64,000 nucleotides of DNA from Variovorax sp. V213 (lineage in GTDB: Bacteria; Pseudomonadota; Gammaproteobacteria; Burkholderiales; Burkholderiaceae_C), in assembly GCF_041154455.1 (NCBI RefSeq), contig NZ_AP028664.1:2667001-2731000 (forward strand), written 5' to 3'. The notes under the pieces are model-generated. The model searched no databases and was not told where the DNA came from. It was given only the letters and a program-made list of their open reading frames with translations. A program made the translations under genes and the position numbers. Within the stretch, counting starts at the first letter, position 1. Every line of letters begins with the position of its first letter. This document shows, in pieces, positions 1 to 8,627 of this stretch.

Positions 1-227
1 ACCGCCGCCTGTACGAAAAGCGCGTGTTCCCGTCGATCCAGCTCAACCGCAGCGGCACCCGGCGCGAAGAACTGCTGCTCGCCCCCGAGATCCTGCAGAA
101 GACCCGCATCCTGCGCCAGCTCATGTACAACATGGACGAGATCGAGTCGATGGAGCTGATGCTCAAGAACATGAAGGCGACCAAGACCAATGTCGAGTTC
201 TTCGACATGATGCGTCGCGGCGGGTAA
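1..227 (+). CDS. rho: Transcription termination factor Rho, C-terminal end (partial)
   Basis: This is the last ~74 codons of Rho, the hexameric RNA helicase that terminates transcription. The gene starts outside the window and the reading frame begins at base 3. The visible peptide has the family's C-terminal signature, EKRVFPSIQLNRSGTRREE, followed by LLAPEILQK and a FFDMM ending like that of E. coli Rho (FFEMMKRS). The fragment covers the end of the RecA-like ATPase domain only, so Walker motifs are not visible. rpmE2 lies downstream with one oppositely oriented gene between; rho and rpmE are near neighbours in many beta-proteobacteria. A clear intrinsic terminator follows at 335-360. Confidence 0.96.
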   Translation, partial: RRLYEKRVFPSIQLNRSGTRREELLLAPEILQKTRILRQLMYNMDEIESMELMLKNMKATKTNVEFFDMMRRGG

Positions 228-269
228 TTGTTGCCCGCCCCCTGGCTGCGCGCACTTCGTGCCGCTACG

Positions 270-319
270 CCCTCCCCCTATCGGGGGCGGTGCTGACCGA
301 CCGGCAAAGCCGGATCGGT
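270..319. repeat. Two adjacent hairpin-forming inverted repeats after rho
   Basis: Two potential stem-loops lie side by side. The first has C5/G5 arms at 274-278 and 283-287. The second has arms at 296-305 and 309-319 (ACCGACCGGC with GCCGGATCGGT). They lie between the rho stop and the intrinsic terminator. The layout resembles intergenic palindromic repeats common in Comamonadaceae, but I see only one copy in this window. Confidence 0.4.
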
Positions 320-334
320 GGCACCCCACGAACG

Positions 335-360
335 AATGCCCGCCTTTGGCGGGCATTTTT
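335..360 (+). terminator. Intrinsic terminator of rho
   Basis: A 10-bp perfect stem (AATGCCCGCC at 335-344, GGCGGGCATT at 348-357) with a three-base loop runs into a T tract ending at 360. It serves rightward transcription from rho. It touches the stop codon of the convergent oxidoreductase gene. Confidence 0.85.
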
Positions 361-1418
361 CATGTGCGCAGCGCTTTGCCCTCGGCGGCACTGCGTGCGC
401 CAAGATCCAGCAGTTCCATCAGCGCGACGGCCTGTTCGGGCGGGACGGGATTCGGGCCGTTGCCGAGGATCGCGTCGCGAACCGCGGCGTAGTACGCAAC
501 GTAGTTGCCGGCCCGCGTAGGCAGGGTACTGCTTTGCGGGACGCCATCGGCGCCGTACACGGTGAGCTGGCCGTCGAGCGGATCGGCGCCCCACCCTGCG
601 GCCGGCGGTCGCTTCCCGGCGCGCAGCGCATCTTCCTGCGGATCGACGCCGTACTTGACGTAGCTGCCGCGCGTGCCGTGCAGGATGTAGCGCGGCGCGG
701 CATGGGCTGCCAGCGTGGTGGCATGCAGCACCACGCGCAGCGGCGCATGGGGACCGCTTTCGTAGCGCAGCACGGCATGAAAATAGTCTTCGACCTGCGC
801 GCCGTCTCGCAGGGCCGCGGTGTCGAGCTGCAGCGTGTCAGGCGCTCCGAACAGCTGGACCGCCTGGTCGACCAGATGGGCACCCAGATCGACCCACAGG
901 CCGGCGCCGGGCACCTTCTGCTCGCGCCAGCGGTCGCGCACCTCGGGGCGGAAGCGGTCGAAATGCGACTCCAGGTACACCGGCCGGCCGAGTTCGCCGG
1001 TGGCCAGCAGGTCCTTGAGCGTGAGGTAGTCGGCGTCGAAGCGGCGGTTCTGATAAACAGCCAACACACGATTGTTGCGCCGAGACAACAATTCGAGCTC
1101 CCTGGCTTCGGCCACGTCAAGGGTGAAAGGCTTGTCCACCACCACGTGCTTGCCGGCTTCCAGGGCGACCTTGGCAACGGGGTAGTGCTGGGCATTGGGC
1201 GTGGCCACCACCACCAGCTCGATATCTTCCCGGGCGACGAGCGCTGCCACATCGGGCACGACCGCCACCCCGGGCCATTCGGCACGCACTTTATGCGGCT
1301 GCGAGCTCGCCACCGCCGCCAATTCGAGCCCTGGAACGGCCGAAAGCACCGGTGCATGGAAAGTCTGGCCGGCAAAGCCGTAGCCAACGAGGCCGGCGCG
1401 CAACGTTCTGGAGGTCAT
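360..1418 (-). CDS. Gfo/Idh/MocA family NAD(P)-dependent oxidoreductase
   Basis: A 352-residue two-domain dehydrogenase that probably oxidises or reduces a sugar or polyol; the substrate cannot be told from sequence. The N-terminal Rossmann fold carries a GYGFAGQTFHAP nucleotide-binding loop (residues 12-23), and the family's Lys sits in DKP at 95-97 (EKP in most relatives). The rest is the C-terminal alpha/beta substrate domain. The YdgJ/IolW-like branch is the nearest group I recognise. The ATG at 1418 was chosen because the Rossmann strand follows directly; longer versions would run into the rpmE2 promoter region. It is transcribed convergently to rho and divergently from rpmE2, with no obvious functional partner. 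Confidence 0.85.
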   Translation of the reverse strand: MTSRTLRAGLVGYGFAGQTFHAPVLSAVPGLELAAVASSQPHKVRAEWPGVAVVPDVAALVAREDIELVVVATPNAQHYPVAKVALEAGKHVVVDKPFTLDVAEARELELLSRRNNRVLAVYQNRRFDADYLTLKDLLATGELGRPVYLESHFDRFRPEVRDRWREQKVPGAGLWVDLGAHLVDQAVQLFGAPDTLQLDTAALRDGAQVEDYFHAVLRYESGPHAPLRVVLHATTLAAHAAPRYILHGTRGSYVKYGVDPQEDALRAGKRPPAAGWGADPLDGQLTVYGADGVPQSSTLPTRAGNYVAYYAAVRDAILGNGPNPVPPEQAVALMELLDLGARSAAEGKALRT

Positions 1419-1576
1419 CTGAAAGGCCGTCTTTCGCTCAAAACGGTCAGTATGCGATAATCGCTGGCTCCGCGAAAAGTGCGGCTGGGCGTTTTGCCCG
1501 GCGATTCCCTCCCCGGAATGGCTTGCCCCTCTGTAGGCACGCTTGTGGCTCTCGCATCGACCCCAAAGGAAAGACC

Positions 1577-1846
1577 ATGGCAAAAGAAGGCATCCACCCG
1601 AATTACCGCGAAGTTCTGTTCGTCGACATGTCGAACGGCTTCAAGTTCGTGACCCGTTCGTGCGCGAACACCAAGGAAATGGGCAAGACCGACGACGGCC
1701 GCGAACTGCCGCTGTTCAAGCTCGACACCACGAGCGAATCGCACCCGTTCTACACCGGCACGCAAAAGTCGGTCGACAACATGGGCGGTCGCGTCGAGAA
1801 GTTCCGCAACCGCTTCGGCAAGACCACCGGCGCTGCTTCCAAGTAA
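1577..1846 (+). CDS. rpmE2: 50S ribosomal protein L31 type B
   Basis: An 89-residue ribosomal protein of the large subunit. The start MAKEGIHPNYREVLFVD is typical of the B type. It lacks the CxxC zinc-ribbon pair of the A type (only Cys29 is present), so it should be the zinc-independent paralogue that replaces L31A when zinc is scarce in many bacteria. Whether a zinc-type copy exists elsewhere cannot be seen here. An AAAGGAAAG ribosome binding site at about 1564-1573 supports the ATG at 1577. A terminator follows at once. Confidence 0.96.
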   Translation: MAKEGIHPNYREVLFVDMSNGFKFVTRSCANTKEMGKTDDGRELPLFKLDTTSESHPFYTGTQKSVDNMGGRVEKFRNRFGKTTGAASK

Positions 1847-1865
1847 AGCACGCGCTTTCGCATCG

Positions 1866-1900
1866 AGGGCAGCCCGGTTTACCGCGCTGCCCTTTTTCTT
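1866..1900 (+). terminator. Intrinsic terminator of rpmE2
   Basis: An 8-bp perfect stem (AGGGCAGC at 1866-1873, GCTGCCCT at 1886-1893) is followed by a T-rich tail from 1893. It lies just after the rpmE2 stop codon. Confidence 0.85.
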
Positions 1901-1927
1901 TCCCAAGACTGCTGCACGTACTTCCTT

Positions 1928-3676
1928 GTGAACCAGCCCACTCCAGCGATCGTTGCCCAGAGCGCCGTGCGCCGGTTGCCGCGCATCGCATTGCTGTTGT
2001 TATGCGCCGCCTACCTTCTGCCGGGCCTCGTGGGGCGCGGCCCCTGGAAGAGCGCGGACATCACCTCGTTCGGCTATATGGCCGAACTGGCGCGCAACAC
2101 CGAAGGCATCGCCCGCTGGTTCGACCCCATGCTCCTGGGCCTCAGGCCCGAAACCCCGGCGCTCATTCCGTACTGGATCGGTGCCTGGGCGATCAAGCTC
2201 GCGCCCTCGTGGCTGCACCCCGACCTGGCGGTGCGCATCGTCTTTGCCCTGCTTCTCTGGGGCACGTTCACCGCCACCTGGTACGCCGTCTACTACCTCG
2301 CCCGCACCTCGCGGGCCCAGCCGGTGGCCTTCGCCTTCGGTGGCGAGGCCCGGCCGACCGACTATGCGCGCGCCATTGCCGACGGCGGGCTGCTGGCGCT
2401 GATCGCATGCCTCGGGCTCGCGCAACTCGGCCATGAAACCACACCGGCCCTCGCGCAACTGTATTTCGCCTCTCATCTCTTCTACGGCGTGGCCGCGCTG
2501 CCCTACCGCCGGGTCGGGCCTGTCATCGCCCTGATGGTCGGCACCGTCGGCATGACGCTGAGCGGCGGCCCCACGGTCGGGCTGGCGCTGGCGGTGGGCA
2601 GTGCGCTCTTCATGGCCTACGAGCGGCGCAGCGCCAACGCCAACGCCGATGCCAACAACACCACGGCCGACGAAAGCCCGGGCTACAGCAAAAGCGCGCT
2701 TGCCACGATGGTTGCGGCCGCGCTGGTGGCCGCGGTGCTGGCCGCCGGACTGGGCCTGCTGCAGTGGAAGATCCAGTTGCCGGGCCATCATCCGAACAGC
2801 ACCTCCGTGCTGAGCGACGTGCGCAGCCAGGCCAAGCTGCTGGTGTGGTTCACCTGGCCGGTCTGGCCCCTGGCCCTCTGGACGCTCTGGCGCTGGCGCC
2901 GCCAGCTCACGGCGCGCCATGTGGCGCTGCCGTTCTGGTTCGCGCTGGTGCCGCTGGCGGCAACCTGGACCACCGACTATTCCGACCGTTCGCTGCTGCT
3001 GGCGCTGCCCGCCCTCGCCACGCTGGCGGCCTTCGCGTTGCCCACGTTCCGGCGCAGCGTGGCGGCGCTGATCGACTGGTTCAACGTGCTGTTCTTCAGC
3101 GGATTGGCCGTGCTGGGCTGGATCTACTGGGTCGCCATGCAGACCGGCGTTCCGCCCAAGCCGGCAGCCAGCGTGGCGCGGCTGGTGCCCGGCTTCGTGC
3201 CGGAGTTCTCGGCCATTGCGTTCGTGCTGGCGCTGGCCGCGAGCATCGCGTGGTGCTGGCTGGTGCGCTGGCGCACCGGCCGCCACCGCGCGGCACTCTG
3301 GAAAACGCTGGTGCTTCCCGCCGGCGGCACCGCCCTGTGCTGGATGCTGCTGATGACCCTCTGGCTGCCTTCCATCGACTACGCGCGCAGCTACGTTCCG
3401 CAGGTGCGCGCGGTGGCCGAGCGGGTCGGCCAGCCGAGCTGCGTCGCCGAACTGGCGCTCAGCCGGGCGCACATTGCGGCCCTGCAGCATCACGGCCATT
3501 TCAACCTGCAGCCGCTGCTGCTTGGCACCAACTGCCCCTGGCTGCTGGTCAGCCCTGAAACCATCGAGCGGCTGCACACCATCATTCCGCTGGATCGGTG
3601 GCGTTTCAGCGGCACGCTCCGCCGGCCGAGCAGCGCAACCGACGACCTGCTGCTCTACCAGAAGATCGCGCCGTAG
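1928..3676 (+). CDS. Predicted membrane glycosyltransferase (ArnT/PMT-like)
   Basis: A 582-residue integral membrane protein with about 11-12 hydrophobic segments. After the first helix the sequence reads GLVGRGPWKSADITSF; an acidic residue at this point in the first periplasmic loop is usual in GT-C lipid-linked sugar transferases (GT39/GT83, ArnT and PMT). A soluble C-terminal part of about 100 residues ends in CPWLLVSPETIERL. By family such enzymes move a sugar from polyprenyl phosphate to lipid A or protein; the actual donor and acceptor are unknown. The start is a GTG with a weak ribosome binding site. The MATE gene begins four bases after its stop, so the two are probably co-transcribed. 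Family assignment rests on topology and loop pattern rather than on unmistakable motifs. Confidence 0.6.
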   Translation: MNQPTPAIVAQSAVRRLPRIALLLLCAAYLLPGLVGRGPWKSADITSFGYMAELARNTEGIARWFDPMLLGLRPETPALIPYWIGAWAIKLAPSWLHPDLAVRIVFALLLWGTFTATWYAVYYLARTSRAQPVAFAFGGEARPTDYARAIADGGLLALIACLGLAQLGHETTPALAQLYFASHLFYGVAALPYRRVGPVIALMVGTVGMTLSGGPTVGLALAVGSALFMAYERRSANANADANNTTADESPGYSKSALATMVAAALVAAVLAAGLGLLQWKIQLPGHHPNSTSVLSDVRSQAKLLVWFTWPVWPLALWTLWRWRRQLTARHVALPFWFALVPLAATWTTDYSDRSLLLALPALATLAAFALPTFRRSVAALIDWFNVLFFSGLAVLGWIYWVAMQTGVPPKPAASVARLVPGFVPEFSAIAFVLALAASIAWCWLVRWRTGRHRAALWKTLVLPAGGTALCWMLLMTLWLPSIDYARSYVPQVRAVAERVGQPSCVAELALSRAHIAALQHHGHFNLQPLLLGTNCPWLLVSPETIERLHTIIPLDRWRFSGTLRRPSSATDDLLLYQKIAP

Positions 3677-3679
3677 CCA

Positions 3680-5023
3680 GTGATCGGCGAACGAGGTCTG
3701 ATCGCGCGGCACGCCGGCACGGTGCTGGTCGGCCAACTGGCCGTGATGGCGTTCGGCGTGACCGACACCATCGTGGCCGGGCGCTATGCCGAGAGCGCGC
3801 TGGCCGCGCTGTCGGTGGGTGCGGCCATCTTCATCAGCGTATTCGTCTCGCTGATGGGCGTGCTGCAGGCGCTGCTGCCGGTGTGGGCCGAGCTGCACGG
3901 CGCCGACCGCAGGAGCGAAGTGGGCCGTTCCGTGCGGCAGTCGCTCTACCTGAGCGCCATCACCATCGCCATCGGCATGGTCGTGCTGCTGTTCCCCGGC
4001 GCCGTGTTGCGATGGACCCAGGTGCCTCCCGACATGCGCGCCGGCGTGGAGGCGTATCTCGCGGTACTCGCCTTCGCGCTTCCGCCCGCCCTGCTCTTCC
4101 GCTTGTTCAGCACACTGAACCAGAGCCTCGGCAAACCGCAGATCGTGACCTGGCTGCAGCTGGGCTCGCTGTTCGTGAAGCTGCCGCTGTCGATCTGGTT
4201 CACCTTCGGCGGCGCCGGCCTGCCGGCCATGGGACTGGTGGGCTGCGCGTGGGCCACGCTCTGCGTGAACTGGACCATGCTGGCCTGCGCGGTCTGGCTC
4301 CTGCGCAGCAGTTCCTTCTACAAGGACTACCGCCTCTGGGAGCGCATCGAGGCGCCCGACTGGCGGCAGATTCGCCAGTTTGCGAGCCTGGGCATTCCAG
4401 GCGGGCTGGCGGTGCTGGTGGAGGTGACCTCGTTCACGCTGATGGCGCTGTTCATCGCTCGCCAGGGCACGGCAGCGGCGGCCGCGCACCAGATTGCCTC
4501 GAACCTGCTGGCGGTGGCCTACATGGTGCCGCTCTCGCTCGGCATTGCCACCAGCGCGCGCGTGAGCTTCTGGCTCGGTGCCGGGCATGCGGCCCGGGCC
4601 CGCCGCGCCTGCCGCATGGGCTTCGAGCTCACCGCTCTCTGCGCACTGTTTTTTGCCGGGGCGATGGTGGCGCTGCGCTTCAGGCTGGCCCATGTGTATT
4701 CGGACAACCCGGCCGTGATAGCGCTCGCCGCAGCGCTGCTGCTGGTGGTCGCGGTCTACCACTTCGCCGATGCGCTGCAGACGCTGTGCGTGTTCGTGCT
4801 GCGCTGCTACCGTGTCACGCTGGTGCCGCTGGTCATCTATTGCACCCTGCTCTGGGGCTTCGGACTCGGCGGGAGCTACCTGCTGGCCTACCGGGGCCTC
4901 GGGCCCTGGCCCGCAATGCAGTCGCCTATGGCGTTCTGGCTCATGAGCGCGGGCGCGCTCGCTGTCACAGCCCTGTTGTTCGGCGCGCTGCTGCGGTGGA
5001 CGATGCGGCGTTCATTTCGCTAG
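3680..5023 (+). CDS. MATE family multidrug/metabolite exporter
   Basis: A 447-residue, roughly 12-helix transporter of the multidrug and toxic compound extrusion family (NorM/MdtK group), which exports cationic or amphipathic compounds using Na+ or H+ gradients. The N-terminal repeat shows the usual pattern: GQLAVMAFGVTDTIVAGRY, then VSLMGVLQALLPVWAELHGADRR. The second half begins around residue 230 with IRQFASLGIPGGLAVLVEV. The start is a GTG four bases after the upstream membrane gene, suggesting translation coupling. The last 12 bases overlap the 3' end of convergent phoR. Confidence 0.88.
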   Translation: MIGERGLIARHAGTVLVGQLAVMAFGVTDTIVAGRYAESALAALSVGAAIFISVFVSLMGVLQALLPVWAELHGADRRSEVGRSVRQSLYLSAITIAIGMVVLLFPGAVLRWTQVPPDMRAGVEAYLAVLAFALPPALLFRLFSTLNQSLGKPQIVTWLQLGSLFVKLPLSIWFTFGGAGLPAMGLVGCAWATLCVNWTMLACAVWLLRSSSFYKDYRLWERIEAPDWRQIRQFASLGIPGGLAVLVEVTSFTLMALFIARQGTAAAAAHQIASNLLAVAYMVPLSLGIATSARVSFWLGAGHAARARRACRMGFELTALCALFFAGAMVALRFRLAHVYSDNPAVIALAAALLLVVAVYHFADALQTLCVFVLRCYRVTLVPLVIYCTLLWGFGLGGSYLLAYRGLGPWPAMQSPMAFWLMSAGALAVTALLFGALLRWTMRRSFR

Positions 5024-6349
5024 CACCCGCGCTTCGCGCACCCGGGTTGCGGGGAACACCAGTGCAAAGCGCGAGCCCTTGCCCACCGTGCTCTCGATGC
5101 GCAACTCGGCGCCATGCCGCTGCGCGATGTGCTTCACGATCGCCAGGCCCAGCCCAGTGCCGCCGGTCTCGCGCGAGCGGCTGCGATCGATGCGATAGAA
5201 GCGCTCGGTCAAACGCGGAATGTGCTCGGCGGCAATGCCGGGGCCGGTATCGCGCACCGCGTATTCACCGCGCCCTTCGGGCAGCAGCCGCCAGCTCACC
5301 GCCACCTCGCCGCCGCCTGGCGTGTAGCGGATGGCATTGCTCAGCAGGTTCGACATGGCGCTTTGCAATTCGGTCGGTGCGCCCGAGATCTCGGACTCGG
5401 CCTCGATGCTGAAGGAAAGGCGATGGCCCTGCGGCGCCAGCCGGCCCGACAACCCGCGGGCCTCGTCCTCGCACTGCGCGAGCAGCGCGCGGATGCGGAT
5501 CCACTGGTTGCCCGACGGCGCCGCGCTGCCCTCGAGGCGCGAGAGCGTCAGCAGATCGTTCACCAGCGTTTCCATGCGGTGCGACTGCTGGCCCATCAGC
5601 GACAGATAGCGGGCGCGCTCGTCCGCGTCGAGGGGCAGGTTCTGCAGGGTTTCGACAAAACCCGCCAGCACGGTGAGTGGCGTGCGGATTTCGTGCGAAA
5701 CGTTGGCGACGAAGTCGCGCCGCATGGCCTCCGCCTGCTCCAGTGCCGTGATGTCGCGCGTCAGCAGCATGCGGCGATTGCCCGCATACGGATGCACCTG
5801 CACCGACAGGCGCACCGGATGGCTGCGCTGCTGTGCCTGGCGCGGGCCGGAGGCATCGATGACGACGTCGCGGCTGTAGTTCCACGACGCAAGATAGGCC
5901 ACGAACGCCGGGTCGCGCACGAGGTTCGCAAGATGCTGCAGAAGATCTCGCTCGGCATCGATGCCGAACTGGCTGGCCGCCGTCTGGTTGCACCATTCGA
6001 TGCGGCCCTGCTCGTCCAGCAGGATCACGCCGTTGGGAGACGCCTGGATGGCCGCCAGGAACTCTTGCAGCCGGTCTTCGGCCTGCCGCGTCTGTTGCTC
6101 GCGTTCGCGCAGCAGCTTGCGGATGCGTTCCGACAGCTCGCCCCACACGCCGGCGCCACGGGTCGGCAGGCCAGACGCGTCGTTGCGCAGCACACGCAGC
6201 AGGCGCTCGGCCCGCCACGCATCAAGCGCGAGCCACAGCGCCGCGCCCAGCCAGGCGCCCAGCCACCCGAACTTCCAGCCAAAAATGGCTGCGGCGCCCG
6301 CTCCTATTGCGAGGGACGCTATGAGAAATGTAGCAATGCGAAAAGGCAT
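5012..6349 (-). CDS. phoR: Phosphate regulon sensor histidine kinase PhoR
   Basis: A 445-residue membrane-bound kinase that phosphorylates and dephosphorylates PhoB according to the state of the Pst transporter. Two hydrophobic segments (about 5-24 and 27-45) anchor it without a large periplasmic domain, as usual for PhoR. A PAS domain follows (about 95-200). The dimerisation domain contains the H-box SHEIRTPL with phospho-accepting His219. The ATPase domain shows the N-box (NLLSNAIRYTP), the G1 box (DTGPGIA) and the G2 box (GGTGLGLAIV). It lies 44 bases after phoB in the same direction and closes the pst-pho operon. Its 3' end overlaps the MATE gene by 12 bases tail to tail. Confidence 0.95.
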   Translation of the reverse strand: MPFRIATFLIASLAIGAGAAAIFGWKFGWLGAWLGAALWLALDAWRAERLLRVLRNDASGLPTRGAGVWGELSERIRKLLREREQQTRQAEDRLQEFLAAIQASPNGVILLDEQGRIEWCNQTAASQFGIDAERDLLQHLANLVRDPAFVAYLASWNYSRDVVIDASGPRQAQQRSHPVRLSVQVHPYAGNRRMLLTRDITALEQAEAMRRDFVANVSHEIRTPLTVLAGFVETLQNLPLDADERARYLSLMGQQSHRMETLVNDLLTLSRLEGSAAPSGNQWIRIRALLAQCEDEARGLSGRLAPQGHRLSFSIEAESEISGAPTELQSAMSNLLSNAIRYTPGGGEVAVSWRLLPEGRGEYAVRDTGPGIAAEHIPRLTERFYRIDRSRSRETGGTGLGLAIVKHIAQRHGAELRIESTVGKGSRFALVFPATRVREARVLAK

Positions 6350-6393
6350 GGCGGGCGATTATCCGCGCCCGCGGACCATGAAAGCCGGCGCGG

Positions 6394-7086
6394 TCAAACC
6401 GTGACTTGGGCCGTCAGGCGATAACCGGCTCCGCGCACCGTTTCAACCATGGGCGAAGCAGCACCCAGCGATTCGCGCAGGCGCTTGACATGCACGTCGA
6501 CCGTGCGTTCCTCGATATAAACATGGTCGCCCCAGACCTTGTCGAGCAATTGCGCCCGGCTGTGCACGCGCTCCGCGTGCTGCATCAGGTAGGCCAGCAG
6601 CTTGAATTCGGTCGGTCCCACCTTGAGCGCATTGCCCTGCCAGGTGACACGGTGCGTGGCGGTGTCGAGCGCGAGCTCGCCGATTTCCACGCGTTCCGTG
6701 ACCACTTCGGGCGCGCGCCGGCGCAGCACCGCGCGGATGCGCGCGAGCATTTCTTGCGTGGAGAACGGCTTGGTGATGTAGTCGTCGGCGCCCGCATCGA
6801 GGCCGGCCACCTTGTCGGGCTCGTCGCCGCGCGCGGTCAGCATCAGGATGGGAACGGCCTTGGTGCGCGCGTCCTTGCGCCACTGGCGCGCGAGCTGCAG
6901 GCCGCTCTGGCCGGGCAGCATCCAGTCGAGCAGGATCAGGTCCGGCAGGAAGGCGTCGATTTCGCGCTGCGCTGCGACGCCATCTTCCGACCAGATCGGC
7001 TCGAAGCCGTTGTGGCGCAGATTGACGGCGATCAGCTCGGCGATCGAGGATTCGTCTTCGACGATCAGGACTCGGGGTTTCTTCAT
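6394..7086 (-). CDS. phoB: Phosphate regulon response regulator PhoB
   Basis: A 230-residue OmpR-class regulator that binds Pho boxes when phosphorylated by PhoR. The receiver domain has Asp54 in LILLDWMLPG and Lys106 in TKPF. The C-terminal winged helix (about 130-228) includes VGPTEFKLLAYLM and the recognition-helix region RTVDVHVKRLRESLG. Likely targets inside this window are the Pho-box repeats in front of pstS, ppx and ppk1. It sits between phoU and phoR in a leftward operon. Confidence 0.97.
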   Translation of the reverse strand: MKKPRVLIVEDESSIAELIAVNLRHNGFEPIWSEDGVAAQREIDAFLPDLILLDWMLPGQSGLQLARQWRKDARTKAVPILMLTARGDEPDKVAGLDAGADDYITKPFSTQEMLARIRAVLRRRAPEVVTERVEIGELALDTATHRVTWQGNALKVGPTEFKLLAYLMQHAERVHSRAQLLDKVWGDHVYIEERTVDVHVKRLRESLGAASPMVETVRGAGYRLTAQVTV

Positions 7087-7113
7087 GCGTTCTTGGAAGT
7101 CGTGCGCCCGCTG

Positions 7114-7815
7114 TTACTTCAGCGCCGATTCGATCTCTTGCATCGAAGTGTGCCGCACATCGGCGCCCTTGACGATGTAGATGATGAATTCGGCGATGTT
7201 CTTGGCGTGGTCTCCAATGCGTTCGATGGCCTTGGCCAGGAACAGCAGGTCGAGGCTGGCCGAGATCGTGCGCGGGTCTTCCATCATGTAGGTGACCAGC
7301 TTGCGCACGAAGCCGTCGAATTCCTTGTCGATCAGGTCGTCGTCCTTCAGGATCGACAGCGCGGCGGCCGTGTCGAGGCGCGCGAACGCGTCCAGGGCGG
7401 TGCGCAAAAGGCCCGACGCCAGGTCGGCCGCGATACGCAGCTCGTTCGAGGGCAATGCGCGGGCCGAACCGCTTTCGATGATCGACTTGACCATGCGCGC
7501 GATCTTGTTGGCTTCGTCGCCCACGCGCTCCAGGTTGGCCGTGGTCTTGGAGATGGCGATCAAGAGGCGCAGGTCGCGCGCCGTCGGCTGGCGCCGCGCA
7601 ATGATCGACGACAGCTCGCGGTCGATCTCGATCTCCATCGCGTTGACGCGGTTTTCGGTTTCCATCACGCGGTCGGCCGCTTCGGGGTCGAACTGCAGCA
7701 GCGCGTACACCGCCTGGTGGATCTGCGCCTCGACCATGCCGCCGAGTTCCATCACGCGCGACGAAACGCCGTTGAGTTCGCTGTCGAACTGGCTGGAGAG
7801 ATGTTTTTCAGTCAT
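7114..7815 (-). CDS. phoU: Phosphate signalling protein PhoU
   Basis: A 233-residue all-alpha protein made of two PhoU repeats that links the Pst transporter to PhoR and keeps PhoR in phosphatase mode when phosphate is plentiful. The metal-binding motif pattern is visible as ETENRVNAMEIEIDRE in the first repeat and AKAIERIGDHAKNIAEFIIY in the second. A strong AAGGAGG ribosome binding site precedes the ATG at 7815. It is 16 bases downstream of pstB. Confidence 0.96.
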   Translation of the reverse strand: MTEKHLSSQFDSELNGVSSRVMELGGMVEAQIHQAVYALLQFDPEAADRVMETENRVNAMEIEIDRELSSIIARRQPTARDLRLLIAISKTTANLERVGDEANKIARMVKSIIESGSARALPSNELRIAADLASGLLRTALDAFARLDTAAALSILKDDDLIDKEFDGFVRKLVTYMMEDPRTISASLDLLFLAKAIERIGDHAKNIAEFIIYIVKGADVRHTSMQEIESALK

Positions 7816-7831
7816 GTGAGCCTCCTTGACA

Positions 7832-8611
7832 TCAGCCGAAACGGCCAGTGATGTAGTCCTCGGTCTCCTTGCGCTGCGGCTTGAAGAACATCTGTTCCGT
7901 CGCGCCGAACTCGATCAGGTCGCCCAGGTACATGTACGCGGTGTAGTCGCTGCAACGTGCGGCCTGCTGCATGTTGTGCGTCACGATGACCACGGTGTAC
8001 TCGTTCTTCAGCTCTGCGATCAACTCCTCGATCTTCGCGGTCGAGATCGGGTCGAGTGCGGAGCAAGGTTCGTCGAGCAGCAGCACTTCGGGCTTGATGG
8101 CAATGCCGCGGGCAATGCACAGGCGCTGCTGCTGGCCGCCGGAAAGGCCCGAGCCGCTTTGCTGCAGCTTGTCGCGCACCTCGGTCCAGAGCGCGGCCTT
8201 CTTGAGCGCCCACTCGACGCGGTCGTCCATTTCGCTCGCGCTCAGATTCTCGAACAGCTTCACGCCGAAGGCGATGTTGTCGTAGATCGACATCGGGAAC
8301 GGCGTGGGCTTCTGGAACACCATGCCGACCTTGGCGCGGATCAGCGCCACGTCCTGCTTGGACGTGAGCAGATTCTCGCCGTCCAGCGCAATGGTGCCTT
8401 CGGCGCGCTGCTCGGGATAGAGCTCGAACATGCGGTTGAAGGTGCGCAGCAGGGTCGACTTGCCACAGCCCGACGGGCCGATGAAGGCCGTGACCTTGTT
8501 CTCGGGGATCTCGAGGTTGATGCCCTTGAGCGCGTGGAACTTGCCGTAGTAGAAGTTCAGGTCCTTGACCGAGATCTTCGAGCGCGACGGTTGTGCGACG
8601 GTGTTTGGCAT
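7832..8611 (-). CDS. pstB: Phosphate ABC transporter ATP-binding protein PstB
   Basis: A 259-residue cytoplasmic ATPase that powers high-affinity phosphate uptake through PstC-PstA. Walker A is GPSGCGKST (45-53), the ABC signature LSGGQQQR starts at 156, Walker B is LLLDEP (177-182), and the Q-loop is VFQKPTPFPMSIYDN. The length is normal for the family. It is 16 bases downstream of pstA in the operon. Confidence 0.97.
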   Translation of the reverse strand: MPNTVAQPSRSKISVKDLNFYYGKFHALKGINLEIPENKVTAFIGPSGCGKSTLLRTFNRMFELYPEQRAEGTIALDGENLLTSKQDVALIRAKVGMVFQKPTPFPMSIYDNIAFGVKLFENLSASEMDDRVEWALKKAALWTEVRDKLQQSGSGLSGGQQQRLCIARGIAIKPEVLLLDEPCSALDPISTAKIEELIAELKNEYTVVIVTHNMQQAARCSDYTAYMYLGDLIEFGATEQMFFKPQRKETEDYITGRFG

Positions 8612-8627
8612 GGTTGCCTTTCTTGAA

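Noticed and set aside
2000..4762. A 920-codon open frame on the minus strand
   Set aside because: It lies antisense to the ArnT-like and MATE genes, whose translations show clear membrane-protein patterns. Its product is full of His, Gln, Arg and Gly runs typical of GC-rich shadow frames.
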